64,000 nt of DNA, from NCBI RefSeq assembly GCF_001499855.1, contig NZ_LQIK01000032.1, forward strand, positions 62,001-126,000, in the 5' to 3' direction. Below the pieces are notes generated by a model. It searched no databases. It saw only the letters and a list, made by a program, of their open reading frames with translations, and was not told the DNA's origin. Each line of letters begins with the position of its first letter. The stretch's first letter is position 1. Positions 7,550 to 16,822 of this stretch are shown piece after piece. Origin of the DNA: Mycobacterium sp. GA-0227b (GTDB lineage: Bacteria; Actinomycetota; Actinomycetes; Mycobacteriales; Mycobacteriaceae). The position numbers were made by a program, and so were the translations under genes.

Positions 7550-9649
7550 CTACTCGCAGGTCGTGTCGGCGGCGTTGGTGACCGCGAGATCCTCGGGGAG
7601 CTGCGTCGGAGTGCTATGGATCCCGCGCACGACCTGCACCTGGACCGGCGACCCGCTCGGCGATGGCGCGTTCACCGTGTAGAAGTCGCTGCCCAAGACC
7701 ACGCGCACGGTGTCGCCCATGCCCGAGACCCGCTCGATCATCGGGCTGGCGAAGGAGGAGGCCACCGTCGCGGCCGCCTCCTCATTGCCCGGCGAGAAGA
7801 ACACCGTCGTCGAGTCCAGGGGATCCGGGTAGTCGTCGGGGGTGGTGACGTTGAAACCGTGGGTCTGCAGTTCGCTGGCCGCGGTCGCGGCGAGGCCGGT
7901 CTCGCCGGTGGAGTTCGACACCTGAACCGTGATGTCGGCCGGATTCGTGGTGATCGCGTCGACCAATTCGCTCGACGGTGCGGAATCGTGGGTCGGTGCC
8001 GCCGACTCGGGCTGGGCGCTCATCGACTCTGGCGTGCCCGGCACCGGGGTGTTGTCGGCGTTCTTCTCCTCGGGCAGCGGATCGTCGTTGATGATCGCGT
8101 CGAAGATCGCGCGGGTGTCTTCCTCGCGCAGATGCTCGTTCCCGTACTCGTCCATGTAGCCGGTCGTCGGGACGGTCAGGAACGTGATCCGGCCCGCCGC
8201 GATGCCCTGAATCGACTGGCCGAGCCGGACCAGGTCCTTGGTGTCCATGTTGTCGACATAGCTGTCGTTGATGAACATGTTGACGACGTTGTTGAGCTTA
8301 GACAGTGAGAAGAACACTTCCTTGGAAATCATCTCGCGCATCAGCGAGGACAAGAACAGCTGCTGACGTTTGATTCGCCCGTAGTCGCCGTTGGTTTCGG
8401 TGGTCACCTGGCGGGCGCGAACGTACTGCAGCGCCGTGTGCCCGTCGACGATCTGGCGGCCGGCCTTCGGCAGCACCGTGCCGAGTTCGTAGTCCTCGAG
8501 CGGTGTGGTGCTACACACTTCAACGCCGCCGAGCGCGTCGACCATCTTGGAGAAGCCCGCGAAATCGACTGCCATGAAACGGTTTATCGACAGACCCGAC
8601 ATCTTCTGGATGACCTTCACCAGACACTTCGGGCCACCGACGGCGTACGCCGAGTTGAGCTTGTACTCCGTGTAGACCTCCTCGGCCCCGTACATCGGCG
8701 AATCCGGGTCGGTGATGGGTCCGTACGTGCGGGTCTTGGGATCCCACGGCTCGCATTTCATCGGTTCGATGGCGAGGTCACGCGGAAACGACACAGCCAC
8801 AACGCGTTCCCGGTTCGCCGGGATGTTCACCAGCATCACGGTGTCCGACCGCGCGCCGGCGGCGTCCTCGGTGGTGCCCGCGCCCATGTCGCTGTTCTCG
8901 CCGATCCGGCTGTCGACGCCGACGATCAGGAAGTTCTCGTCACCGAACTGTGCGTTCGGGTCGAGGATGTCGCGGGAGTCCGGGTCGAGCGCGGAGATCC
9001 GGTTGAGCATGTTGTTCTTGGCGGACTGCCACTGCCATGCCCCGCCAGTCAGCGCGAGCGCGAGCACGGCGATCACGGCTGCGACCGCGCGCCCGGCGAT
9101 GACCGCCCTGCGGCGACGGCGGCGCGGGTTCGAGCGCGTGCGGCGCGTGACCGAGTGCGCCGCGGGCACCCTGCTCGGGCGGCGCACCAGGGCCAGATCG
9201 GGCAGGTCCGGGTGGTCGTGCAGCACCGGCAGGATCTCGGTGTCGTTGTCGTCGGCCCCGGCTTCGGTTGGTGCGTCCGGTCCGGGCACCGCGTCGATGA
9301 TCTCGGTGGGCGGCGATGGCGGGGCGGGAGGTTCAGGGCGTTCGGTGGGGGTCGGTGGTTCGGGTTCACGGCGCCGACGGCGCAATTCCGGCGGTACCGC
9401 GGTGTCGCCCGACAGCTTGGCGATCAGGTCGGCGACGGTGACGCCGTCGGTGTGGTTGCCGGTGGGCGCACCGTCGTCCGGGTCGTCGGCGTCGGCTGCG
9501 AACGGCTCTGACCTGTCAGGATGGGGGGAAACGCCGGTGCGCTCCCACGGCGCTGAACCCGCCGCCGGTCGCTGGCTTCGGGTGAGCCATTGGTTGTCCC
9601 CGCCGGTCGGGTCCCCGGGGCCAGGAGTGGCGTTGTCGCCGTCACTCAT
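7550..9649 (-). CDS. LytR-CpsA-Psr (LCP) family glycopolymer transferase
   Basis: LCP proteins attach glycopolymers to peptidoglycan; in mycobacteria this includes joining arabinogalactan to the wall. The protein has 699 aa. A long acidic, proline-rich cytoplasmic region (1-170) and an Arg-rich patch (173-181) precede one membrane helix (about 182-203). The extracytoplasmic LCP domain (about 235-480) has the GVDSR entry motif, several conserved Arg/Asp residues and ALQYVRARQ. A LytR_C domain (about 585-645, VQVSNSTGETGLA) precedes a polar tail. Position corresponds to Rv0822c. Domain assignment is confident; the exact glycan is not shown. Confidence 0.9.
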   Translation of the reverse strand: MSDGDNATPGPGDPTGGDNQWLTRSQRPAAGSAPWERTGVSPHPDRSEPFAADADDPDDGAPTGNHTDGVTVADLIAKLSGDTAVPPELRRRRREPEPPTPTERPEPPAPPSPPTEIIDAVPGPDAPTEAGADDNDTEILPVLHDHPDLPDLALVRRPSRVPAAHSVTRRTRSNPRRRRRRAVIAGRAVAAVIAVLALALTGGAWQWQSAKNNMLNRISALDPDSRDILDPNAQFGDENFLIVGVDSRIGENSDMGAGTTEDAAGARSDTVMLVNIPANRERVVAVSFPRDLAIEPMKCEPWDPKTRTYGPITDPDSPMYGAEEVYTEYKLNSAYAVGGPKCLVKVIQKMSGLSINRFMAVDFAGFSKMVDALGGVEVCSTTPLEDYELGTVLPKAGRQIVDGHTALQYVRARQVTTETNGDYGRIKRQQLFLSSLMREMISKEVFFSLSKLNNVVNMFINDSYVDNMDTKDLVRLGQSIQGIAAGRITFLTVPTTGYMDEYGNEHLREEDTRAIFDAIINDDPLPEEKNADNTPVPGTPESMSAQPESAAPTHDSAPSSELVDAITTNPADITVQVSNSTGETGLAATAASELQTHGFNVTTPDDYPDPLDSTTVFFSPGNEEAAATVASSFASPMIERVSGMGDTVRVVLGSDFYTVNAPSPSGSPVQVQVVRGIHSTPTQLPEDLAVTNAADTTCE

Positions 9650-9803
9650 GTTCCTACCGGCCTCCGACTCGTATCGCGTGCAGCACAGGGGTGTGCGCCG
9701 GTGCCGCGCGCCGTTGCGTCGGCACCTGGGTGGCCCCGCGACGGGAGCTCATTACAGACGAGACTCATATCGTACTGAGACATCCTGAGAGATGTGATGT
9801 CGG

Positions 9804-9827
9804 AGTCGTCTCGGAAAAGAGACGACT
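9804..9827. terminator. Perfect 9-bp hairpin between dus and the LCP gene
   Basis: AGTCGTCTC (9804-9812), loop ggaaaa, GAGACGACT (9819-9827). On the minus strand it lies just after the dihydrouridine synthase stop, so it could end the desA1-dus transcript. An operator for the LCP promoter is the alternative. Confidence 0.5.
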
Positions 9828-9848
9828 GCGAGACGGCCGGGATGCGGG

Positions 9849-11021
9849 TCAGCCCCCGGAGTGCATGACCTCGGCGCCGGCGGGCACGGTGCAGTCGTCC
9901 GGATCGGTCAACCAGCCCTCCGGCAGAGCGACCGCGGCCGCGGAACCCTGGCGCCCCCGCGGTCCGGTCGCCGCGTCGGGAAACGGCACGGTGGCGTCGA
10001 GCCTGCCGAGCAGCGCCTCGAGCTCACCGAGGGATTTGACCAGCGCCAATGACCGTCGCAGCTCGGCGCCTGCGGGGAAGCCGTGCAGATACCAGGCGAT
10101 GTGCTTGCGAATGTCGCGCATGCCCTTGTCCTCGCCGAAATGTGCGGACAGCAACTCGCCGTGCCGCAGGATGATCGACGCCACCTCCCCGAGCGTCGGG
10201 GGCGTGGGCGCCGGGCGTCCGGTGAAGGCCGCCGACAACTCGGCGAACAGCCACGGCCTGCCGAGGCAGCCACGACCGATCACCACGCCGTCGCACCCGG
10301 TCGCCGACATCATCGCCAGCGCGTCCGCGGCCTCGAAGATGTCGCCGTTGCCCAGCACGGGCACGTCGGTGACGTGTTGCTTGAGCGCCGCGATCTGCTC
10401 CCAGTCCGCCGTGCCGGAGTAGCGCTGGGCCGCCGTGCGGGCATGCAAGGCGACCGCCGCGGCGCCCTCCTCGGCGGCGATCCGGCCCGCATCCAGGTGA
10501 GTGCGGTGGGCGTCGTCGATGCCGATGCGGAACTTCACCGTCACGGGTATGTCGGTGTTTTCCGTCGCGGCAACCGCAGCCCCCACAATCTGCCCGAACA
10601 GCTTGCGCTTGAACGGCAGCGCCGCGCCGCCCCCGCGCCGGGTGACCTTGGGCACCGGGCAGCCGAAGTTCATGTCGATGTGGTCGGCCAGCCCCTCGTC
10701 GGCGATCATCCTCGCCGCGGCGTAGGTGTTCTGCGGATCGACCGAGTACAGCTGCAGTGACCGCGGGCTCTCATCGGGTGCGAACGTCACCATGTGCATG
10801 GTCGCGGGATGCCGTTCGACGAGGGCCCGCGCAGTGACCATCTCGCACACATACAGGCCGCTGACCGTGCCCGCCCTGGCCAACTCGAGTTCGCGGCACA
10901 GCGTGCGGAACGCCACGTTGGTCACACCGGCCATCGGGGCCAGTACGACGGGGCTGCGGAGTCGAAGCGGGCCGATCTGCAGTTCGCGCGTGTCGGCCAG
11001 GACCGTCATGACGCCGGTCAC
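9849..11021 (-). CDS. tRNA-dihydrouridine synthase (DusB-like)
   Basis: FMN-dependent enzyme reducing uridines in the tRNA D-loop. It has 390 aa: a TIM barrel (about 15-260) and a C-terminal helical RNA-binding domain. Visible motifs are VVLAPMAGVTN (25-35, FMN), HIDMNFGCP with the catalytic Cys121, VKFRIG, ALHARTAAQRYSG and GNGDIF. GTG 11021 overlaps the desA1 stop (GTGA); an ATG four codons in is possible. Coupling to desA1 probably reflects shared transcription rather than a shared pathway. Position equals Rv0823c. Confidence 0.93.
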   Translation of the reverse strand: MTGVMTVLADTRELQIGPLRLRSPVVLAPMAGVTNVAFRTLCRELELARAGTVSGLYVCEMVTARALVERHPATMHMVTFAPDESPRSLQLYSVDPQNTYAAARMIADEGLADHIDMNFGCPVPKVTRRGGGAALPFKRKLFGQIVGAAVAATENTDIPVTVKFRIGIDDAHRTHLDAGRIAAEEGAAAVALHARTAAQRYSGTADWEQIAALKQHVTDVPVLGNGDIFEAADALAMMSATGCDGVVIGRGCLGRPWLFAELSAAFTGRPAPTPPTLGEVASIILRHGELLSAHFGEDKGMRDIRKHIAWYLHGFPAGAELRRSLALVKSLGELEALLGRLDATVPFPDAATGPRGRQGSAAAVALPEGWLTDPDDCTVPAGAEVMHSGG

Positions 11022-12016
11022 GTCGAGCTGGCGGCCAGGACCTTCTTCGCGGACAGCTTCTCGGCTTTGCGCGCCTCGCGCTCGAGGCGGCGCTGCTTGG
11101 ACTCCTCGAACTTCTGCGAGGCGTCCTCCAGCTCCTCGACGAGCACACCGAGGTCGTCGCGCATCCGAGCGGCCTCACCGGTGAAGTCCTCGCGTTCGAA
11201 GATGCGCCACTTCTTCAACACCGGCATCACCACGTCATCGAGGTGGATGCGCGGGTCGTAGACGCCGCCCACCGCGATGATGACGGCCTTGCGGCGGAAC
11301 TCCGGAACGGTATAGCCGGGCATCTTGAAGTTGCGCAGCACCCGGTGCAGCGAATGCATCGCCTGGTCCGGGGCGATTTCGAAGCCGGCCTCGCTGACGT
11401 CGCGATAAAAGATCATGTGCAGGTTCTCGTCGGCCGAGACACGGGCCAGCAGCTGGTCGGCGACGGACTCGTTGCACGCCTTGCCGGTGTTGCGGTGCGA
11501 GACACGGGTCGCCAGTTCCTGGAACGTGACGTAGATGACCGAATCGAAGAGGCTTTCGGCGAAGAGGTCGCCCTGCTGGTTCTGGCCGGGGGAGAAGCCG
11601 CGGGTGACCTGCTCGACGCGCAACTGTTCCAGCTGCACGGGGTCGACCGCGCGGGTGACGACGAGGTAGTCCCGCAGCGCGATGCCGTGGCGGTTCTCCT
11701 CGGCCGTCCAGCGATTCACCCACTGCCCCCAGGCGCCGTCCATGCCGAAGTTCATCGCGATCTCGCGGTGGTACGACGGCAGGTTGTCCTCGGTCAGCAG
11801 GTTCTGGATCATCGCGACCTGGGCGACCTCTGACAGCTGGGCCTGCTCGGGGTCCCAATCCTGACCGCCGAGCGCGTAATAGTTCTTTCCGTCCGACCAC
11901 GGGATGTAGTCGTGGGGGTTCCAGTCCTTGCGCATCGACAGGTGCCGGTTGAGGTTCTTCTCAACCACGGGCTCGAGCTCATGCAGCAGGTGCAGGTCAG
12001 TCAGGTTCTCGTGCAT
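11018..12016 (-). CDS. desA1: Acyl-ACP desaturase DesA1
   Basis: Ferritin-like di-iron desaturase acting on ACP-bound acyl chains; in mycobacteria it is tied to mycolic acid synthesis. It has 332 aa. The iron ligands sit in two motifs, EENRHG near residue 106 and DENLHMI near 195. The MHENLTDLHLLHELEPV start closely follows the known DesA1 N-terminus, and GAGGA eight bases before the ATG supports it. The upstream gap (12017-12248) contains an AT-rich stretch that probably holds the promoter. Confidence 0.95.
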   Translation of the reverse strand: MHENLTDLHLLHELEPVVEKNLNRHLSMRKDWNPHDYIPWSDGKNYYALGGQDWDPEQAQLSEVAQVAMIQNLLTEDNLPSYHREIAMNFGMDGAWGQWVNRWTAEENRHGIALRDYLVVTRAVDPVQLEQLRVEQVTRGFSPGQNQQGDLFAESLFDSVIYVTFQELATRVSHRNTGKACNESVADQLLARVSADENLHMIFYRDVSEAGFEIAPDQAMHSLHRVLRNFKMPGYTVPEFRRKAVIIAVGGVYDPRIHLDDVVMPVLKKWRIFEREDFTGEAARMRDDLGVLVEELEDASQKFEESKQRRLEREARKAEKLSAKKVLAASST

Positions 12017-12248
12017 CGGTCCTCAGTCCTTCTCGCGTGCATGGGTCGTTCGTCCTCCTCGCGTGCGGGAAGCCCCTCCAGTTATCTGTACCTGTTGGTT
12101 GCACTCAATATATCTGTGAACCCCGGTGACATTCAAGTTCCGTCAGGGGTGTCACGTACGCACCACCAGTCGCATCTGTGCGTTGTAGTATCCCGCCGGG
12201 CAACATCGACGCCCGGGCCGAAGCGTCACGAGTCTTGGAGGGCGGGCG

Positions 12249-12707
12249 TTGCTCAAGCCGCGGAACCTACTGGCCGCTGCGCTCGCCGCGGCGGCAGCCT
12301 CAGGTGTTGCGCTCGTCGGAGCGGGCGAGGCGACGGCCGTCCCCGACGTCGTCGACCGGACTTACAGCGACGCACAGAAGATCATCCAGCGGGCAGGCGG
12401 AAACGCCGTGATCGCGACGCGGGTGGGAAGCGGCGCCGACGAAGCCGAGTGCTTGGTGACGAACGCGTGGGACGCGGCGGTTCGGCGGCCGAACTCGCGT
12501 GGGCGCCCGGTCGCCAACTCCGATGTGATGGTGGCGCTGAACTGCAACGCGGCCGTGGCGGCTCCCGGTGCGCCGGGCAACTCGGCGATGAGCCCGGTCG
12601 GCCGCGACGCCAAGGCCGAGCAGCAACGCCAGGCGGCCAAGGCCGCGCGGGAAGCGGCCAGGCTGGAAGAGCAGGAGTTGGCCCGGGCGGAGACGCCGAA
12701 CACCTGA
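12249..12707 (+). CDS. Secreted PASTA-like small protein, copy 1
   Basis: A 152-aa exported protein: signal peptide (1-about 29, Ala-rich), then a single PASTA-like unit starting VPDVVDRTYSDAQKII, with one Cys near 68 and another near 99. A charged, Lys/Glu/Ala-rich helical tail follows (about 115-147). TTG start preceded by GGAGGG. PASTA units bind muropeptides or beta-lactams in other proteins; a wall-binding role here is only inference. It is a tandem paralogue of the next gene. Confidence 0.78.
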   Translation: MLKPRNLLAAALAAAAASGVALVGAGEATAVPDVVDRTYSDAQKIIQRAGGNAVIATRVGSGADEAECLVTNAWDAAVRRPNSRGRPVANSDVMVALNCNAAVAAPGAPGNSAMSPVGRDAKAEQQRQAAKAAREAARLEEQELARAETPNT

Positions 12708-12793
12708 ACTTTTGCCACTTCGCAGCGGTGGCGGCATACACCCGCACGCAATAGACTTCCACCAGCTATGCACATGGCGGTCATCGCCCGGAC

Positions 12794-13237
12794 ATGCAGG
12801 TTGGCGGCATCGTGAAAAAGGTCATCTCGATCGCGTTCCTGTCGGCGACGAGTGCAGCCGCGGCATCGGCTGCCCTGTGCGGGGCGGGTATCGCCGCCGC
12901 CGCGCCCGATGTGGTCGGGATGAAATACTCCGATGCGCAGCAGCAGATCGAGGACAGCGGCGGGACGCCGGTGATCGCCACCAAGGTCGGTGACAAGCTC
13001 GATGAGGGCGAATGCATCGTGACGCATGCCTGGGACTCCTCGTTCCTGCGTATCGCCGAGCCCGACAGCGATGAGATTTCCGTCGCGCTGAACTGTGCCG
13101 GCGAATACGCCACGGCCACCCACCCGGGTGCCTCGGTCGGCAGTCCTGCTGGTCGACAGGCGAAGTCGGAGGCCGAAGAGGAAGCCGCAAAGCAGGAAGA
13201 ACAGGAACTCGAGAACCCCGTCACGCCCGACGAGTAG
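12794..13237 (+). CDS. Secreted PASTA-like small protein, copy 2
   Basis: Paralogue of the preceding gene, up to 147 aa: signal peptide ending near AAAAPDVV, PASTA-like unit (PDVVGMKYSDAQQQIE), two Cys in the same relative places, and an acidic helical tail rich in Glu and Gln. ATG 12794 is given, but GTG 12812, giving an MKKVIS N-terminus, makes a more typical signal peptide and may be the true start. The 86-base gap to copy 1 suggests one transcript or a recent duplication. Confidence 0.78.
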   Translation: MQVGGIVKKVISIAFLSATSAAAASAALCGAGIAAAAPDVVGMKYSDAQQQIEDSGGTPVIATKVGDKLDEGECIVTHAWDSSFLRIAEPDSDEISVALNCAGEYATATHPGASVGSPAGRQAKSEAEEEAAKQEEQELENPVTPDE

Positions 13238-13240
13238 CGT

Positions 13241-13864
13241 TCAGTAACTCGACACGCGGCCGAGCAACATCGCGACGCAGTGGTCGATGAACTGCTCCCG
13301 CGTGACGGCGAGCCTGCCGTTGAGATACGCGGTGAACAGCGCGGTCAGCGCCCCGATCAACCCGGTGGCGACCATGGCCGCCAGCGCGGGATCGGTGATG
13401 CGGGTGAGCTTTCGCTGCAGCAGTTCGATGAAGCTGGGCATCCACTCGGCGCCCGATCGGGTCAGCACCGGTTCACTGGCCGGCGCGAGCAGCAGCACCC
13501 TCCCCCGGGTCGGATCGTCAACCATCAGTTCCACGAACCGCTCGACGGCGTCGCGCGGAGTCTCGGCCGTCATCAAGGTCGACATCGCCCGCGCGCACAC
13601 GTCGTCGTAGACCGCACGGACGAATTCATCGCGGTCGGTGAAGCTCTCGTAGAAGTAGCGCTCGGTCAGACCCGCGGCCCGGCACACAGCGCGGACAGTG
13701 AGGGAAGGGCCGTGCGCGCTGCCGAGAAGTTCGACGCCCGCGGCGATGAGTTCGTCGCGGCGCAACACCTGACGGTCTTGCAGCGGCACGCCGGACCATC
13801 GGCCCCGTCGTTGACCCGAAGGCACATCCCTCCTAAGCTCGGCGATGACAACGCCCGTAGTCAA
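13241..13864 (-). CDS. TetR-family regulator
   Basis: Transcription factor of up to 207 aa. An N-terminal TetR helix-turn-helix (about residues 37-80) has the recognition helix LTERYFYESF. The C-terminal ligand domain is of a type I cannot place. It is divergent from the DUF2236 gene, with only nine bases between the furthest start and that gene, so autoregulation and control of the neighbour are likely. The TTG 13864 start is doubtful; a GTG inside (DVPSG) follows AGGAGG too closely to be certain. The gene pair resembles Rv0825c/Rv0826. Confidence 0.85.
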   Translation of the reverse strand: MTTGVVIAELRRDVPSGQRRGRWSGVPLQDRQVLRRDELIAAGVELLGSAHGPSLTVRAVCRAAGLTERYFYESFTDRDEFVRAVYDDVCARAMSTLMTAETPRDAVERFVELMVDDPTRGRVLLLAPASEPVLTRSGAEWMPSFIELLQRKLTRITDPALAAMVATGLIGALTALFTAYLNGRLAVTREQFIDHCVAMLLGRVSSY

Positions 13865-13873
13865 AAATCTGCG

Positions 13874-14902
13874 ATGGACCCGGACGGAAGTACATCAGTG
13901 ACTCAAGATACGTCTGAGACGTGCCCGGTGACCAGCGTGTCCCCGATGGCGGCCGGCTGCCCGGTGACGTCTGGCGGCTACGACGCGCCGCCACTTCCGC
14001 TGGGTCCTGACTCGCTGACGTGGAGGTACTTCGGTCAGTGGACGGGACTGTTTCAGGGCACCTGGGCGGGCTCGATGCAGAACATGCATCCGCAGTTGGG
14101 TGCGGCGGTGCAGGAGCATTCGATCTTCTTCATGGAGCGGATTCCTCGGCTGCTGCGGTCGATCTATCCGATCGGCGGCGTGGTCTTCGACGGCGACCGG
14201 GCGCCGATGACCGGGGCTGAGGTGCGCGATTACCACATCGGGATCAAGGGCGTCGACGAGCAGGGTCGGCGATACAGCGCACTCAACCCCGACGTCTTCT
14301 ACTGGGCGCACGCGACGTTCTTCAAGTCGACACTGCTGGCTGCCGAGAAGTTCGGCGGCGGGCTGACCGAGGACCAGAAACGTCAACTGTTCGACGAGCA
14401 CATCACCTGGTATCGGATGTACGGGATGAGCATGCGACCGGTGCCGAAGACCTGGGAGGAATTCCAGGAGTACTGGGATCACATGTGCCACAACGTCTTG
14501 GAGAACAACTGGGCGGCGCGCGAGGTGATGGATCTGTCGACCATGCCCAAACACCCCTCGCTGGAATGGATTCCGGATCCGCTGTGGCGGCTGAACCTGA
14601 AGGTCATGCAGCACTTCCTGACGTTCATGACCGTGGCCCTGTACGACCCGCCCGTGCGCAAGCTGATGGGCTATACGTGGTCGCCCCGCCAGGAGTGGCT
14701 GCACCGGAGGTTTTGTGACGTAGTCACTTTCGCAAGCAAGGTGCTGCCCAAGCGCATGCTGATGCATCCGCGGAAGCGCTCTGCCTTTGATCGCGCGACC
14801 GGCCGCATCCCCGGGGACGCCCCACTGGCGCAGACTCCGGCGCGTAACCTGCCGCCGGTCGAGTATCGCGGTCAGCCGCAGTTCTACTGCCCGCAGGTCT
14901 GA
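13874..14902 (+). CDS. DUF2236 / MpaB-like oxygenase-family protein
   Basis: Member of the DUF2236 family, which includes MpaB and the haem latex-clearing oxygenase. It has 342 aa from ATG 13874; GTG 13898 is an alternative. Visible features are a WTGLFQGTWAGSMQNMHP segment near 56-73, a DYHIGIKG region and YWAHATFFKS, where family members carry the conserved His. Longer in-frame extensions upstream run antisense through the TetR gene and are rejected. Substrate unknown; the divergent TetR gene probably controls it. Confidence 0.85.
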   Translation: MDPDGSTSVTQDTSETCPVTSVSPMAAGCPVTSGGYDAPPLPLGPDSLTWRYFGQWTGLFQGTWAGSMQNMHPQLGAAVQEHSIFFMERIPRLLRSIYPIGGVVFDGDRAPMTGAEVRDYHIGIKGVDEQGRRYSALNPDVFYWAHATFFKSTLLAAEKFGGGLTEDQKRQLFDEHITWYRMYGMSMRPVPKTWEEFQEYWDHMCHNVLENNWAAREVMDLSTMPKHPSLEWIPDPLWRLNLKVMQHFLTFMTVALYDPPVRKLMGYTWSPRQEWLHRRFCDVVTFASKVLPKRMLMHPRKRSAFDRATGRIPGDAPLAQTPARNLPPVEYRGQPQFYCPQV

Positions 14903-14912
14903 TCCGCGGCCG

Positions 14913-15317
14913 TCAGGCAGCCGGTGGAAAACCGAGTTCGCGTAACAATATTCGGACGCGCTGCTCGATCTCGTCTCGGATCGGGCGGACGTCGTGGACG
15001 GATCGGCCAGCCGGATCGGGCAATTCCCAGTTCTCGTAGCGTTTGCCGGGAAGCAGCGGGCAGGTGTCACCGCAGCCCATGGTGACAACGACGTCCGCCT
15101 CTCGAACCATGTCGTCGGTCCACTGCTTCGGTTGCGCGGACGCGATGTCGATGCCCTTCTCGGCCATCGCAGCGACTGCAGAGGGATTCACCTGATCAGC
15201 CGGCTCGGATCCGCCCGAGAATACCGAGATACGGTCGCCGCCAAGGAATTCAGCGAAACCCATTGCCATTTGCGAGCGGCCCGCGTTGTGAGTGCACAAT
15301 AACAGCACGGTGGTCAT
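14913..15317 (-). CDS. arsC: Arsenate reductase ArsC (low-molecular-weight phosphatase fold)
   Basis: Reduces arsenate to arsenite for export. It has 134 aa. The P-loop CTHNAGRSQ starts at Cys8, Cys82 and Cys86 lie in GCGDTC, and DPAG near 101 supplies the acid. The three-Cys layout is that of thioredoxin-coupled ArsC, although actinobacterial relatives may use mycothiol. ATG 15317 overlaps the acr3 stop (ATGA), making it the last gene of the ars operon. Confidence 0.93.
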   Translation of the reverse strand: MTTVLLLCTHNAGRSQMAMGFAEFLGGDRISVFSGGSEPADQVNPSAVAAMAEKGIDIASAQPKQWTDDMVREADVVVTMGCGDTCPLLPGKRYENWELPDPAGRSVHDVRPIRDEIEQRVRILLRELGFPPAA

Positions 15318-16396
15318 CGGATCGCCACTGGTGTGATCTCTGCGAACCGTCGGCGTAGAAACAGGGAGACGTAGACGAGCCCGACGAGTACGGGCACCTC
15401 GATCAGCGGCCCGACGACGCCGGCGAGAGCCTGTCCGGAAGTCGCGCCGTACGTGGCAATGGCCACGGCGATGGCGAGTTCGAAGTTGTTGCCCGCGGCG
15501 GTGAACGCCAGCGTCGTGGTGCGCTCATATCCCATCCCGAGCAGCAAGCCGAGACCGTAGCCGCCCGCCCACATAATCGCGAAATAGGCGAGCAGCGGCA
15601 GGGCGATACGAACGACATCCAAGGGGCGGCTGATGATCTGATCTCCCTGCAACGCGAACAGGACGACGATCGTGAACAGCAGTCCGTAGAGCGCCCAAGG
15701 ACCGATTCGGGGCAGGAATCTCGACTCATACCAGTCGCGTCCTTTGGCCCGCTCACCCAACCGACGCGACAGATAACCCGCCAGGAGCGGGACGCCCAAG
15801 AAGATCAGCACCGACTTCGCGATCTGCCAGGGCGACGTGTCGATGGTCGTCTGCTCGAGCCCCAGCCAGCCGGGCAGCACGGAAAGGTAGAACCAACCGA
15901 GAACCGCGAACATGAGGACTTGGAAGACCGAGTTGAGCGCTACCAGGACGGCGGCGGCCTCCCGGTCTCCACATGCGAGGTCGTTCCAGATGATCACCAT
16001 CGCGATACAGCGCGCCAGGCCGACGATGATCAGGCCGGTGCGGTACTCGGGCAGATCCGGCAACAACAGCCAAGCCAACGCGAACATCAGCGCGGGACCG
16101 AGGAGCCAGTTGAGCACCAGAGAGCTGATGAGCAGCTTGCGGTCGGCCGTTACGGTGTCGAGCCGGTCGTAACGGACCTTCGCCAGCACCGGGTACATCA
16201 TGATGAGCAGTCCGAGCGCGATCGGCACCGAGATACCGTCTACCTGAACATGATTGAGCACCCCGTTCACACCGGGTGCGAGCCGGCCGATGAGTAAACC
16301 CACGACCATCGCAATGCCGATCCAGACTGGAAGGAGACGGTCCAGTGGCGAGAGCCTCTCGACGACGTGCGTCTCGCGGACGAGGGGACCGCTCAC
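15314..16396 (-). CDS. acr3: Arsenite efflux transporter, ACR3 family
   Basis: Membrane exporter for arsenite, 360 aa with about ten hydrophobic helices. The ACR3 signature LARCIAMVIIWNDLACGD (near 127-144) carries the conserved Cys of helix 4. GTG 16396 overlaps the upstream arsR by four bases and the stop overlaps arsC, so the three genes are tightly coupled. Confidence 0.93.
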   Translation of the reverse strand: MSGPLVRETHVVERLSPLDRLLPVWIGIAMVVGLLIGRLAPGVNGVLNHVQVDGISVPIALGLLIMMYPVLAKVRYDRLDTVTADRKLLISSLVLNWLLGPALMFALAWLLLPDLPEYRTGLIIVGLARCIAMVIIWNDLACGDREAAAVLVALNSVFQVLMFAVLGWFYLSVLPGWLGLEQTTIDTSPWQIAKSVLIFLGVPLLAGYLSRRLGERAKGRDWYESRFLPRIGPWALYGLLFTIVVLFALQGDQIISRPLDVVRIALPLLAYFAIMWAGGYGLGLLLGMGYERTTTLAFTAAGNNFELAIAVAIATYGATSGQALAGVVGPLIEVPVLVGLVYVSLFLRRRFAEITPVAIR

Positions 16397-16758
16397 TGTG
16401 GCGTTCCGACGGTTTCGTCGCTGTCGGCGACGCTCAGCACCGACGAGACGTTCCGTAGCGCCTCAGGGACCACCGAGTAATAGACCCACGACGCTCGGCG
16501 CTCGGAAGTCAGCAGTCCGGCCTCCTTGAGCACCTTGAGGTGGTGGGAGATCGTCGGTTGCGTGACGTCGAAATCGCGGGAGATGTCGCATACACATGCC
16601 TCTCCACCGGCGTGACTGGCGATCAAGCTGAGTAGCCGAAGTCGTACCGGGTCGGACAGGGCTTTGAGTTTGATCGCGACGTCGGCGGCGGCCACGACCG
16701 ACAAAGGTTCCCGGACCACGGGTGCATATTCGCAGCCGGGCACCGCCGGTTTAGACAT
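16393..16758 (-). CDS. arsR: ArsR-family metalloregulator (CxC type)
   Basis: Repressor of 121 aa released by arsenite or related metals. The winged helix includes TQPTISHHLKVLKEAGLL as the recognition region. A CVC metal site (Cys55, Cys57) sits in the alpha3 helix, as in classical ArsR, with an extra Cys9. ATG 16758 was chosen because the palindromic operator at 16762-16781 lies immediately upstream. A longer frame runs through the operator into cadI and is rejected. Confidence 0.93.
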   Translation of the reverse strand: MSKPAVPGCEYAPVVREPLSVVAAADVAIKLKALSDPVRLRLLSLIASHAGGEACVCDISRDFDVTQPTISHHLKVLKEAGLLTSERRASWVYYSVVPEALRNVSSVLSVADSDETVGTPQ

Positions 16759-16761
16759 CCA

Positions 16762-16781
16762 TCGATATTGACATCTATCGA
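16762..16781. promoter_or_regulatory. ArsR operator upstream of arsR-acr3-arsC
   Basis: TCGATA (16762-16767), eight bases, TATCGA (16776-16781): a 20-bp palindrome abutting the arsR start. Its half-site resembles those between cadI and the second arsR, so at least one ArsR protein probably recognises all of them. Confidence 0.75.
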
Positions 16782-16822
16782 AACCATCCGCAAACGAATG
16801 CCCGGCCGGTCCGCGCGGACCG

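Noticed and set aside
13280..13873. Long upstream extension of the DUF2236 protein
   Set aside because: It is antisense to the TetR gene and has a composition unlike protein; ATG 13874 gives the family-length product.
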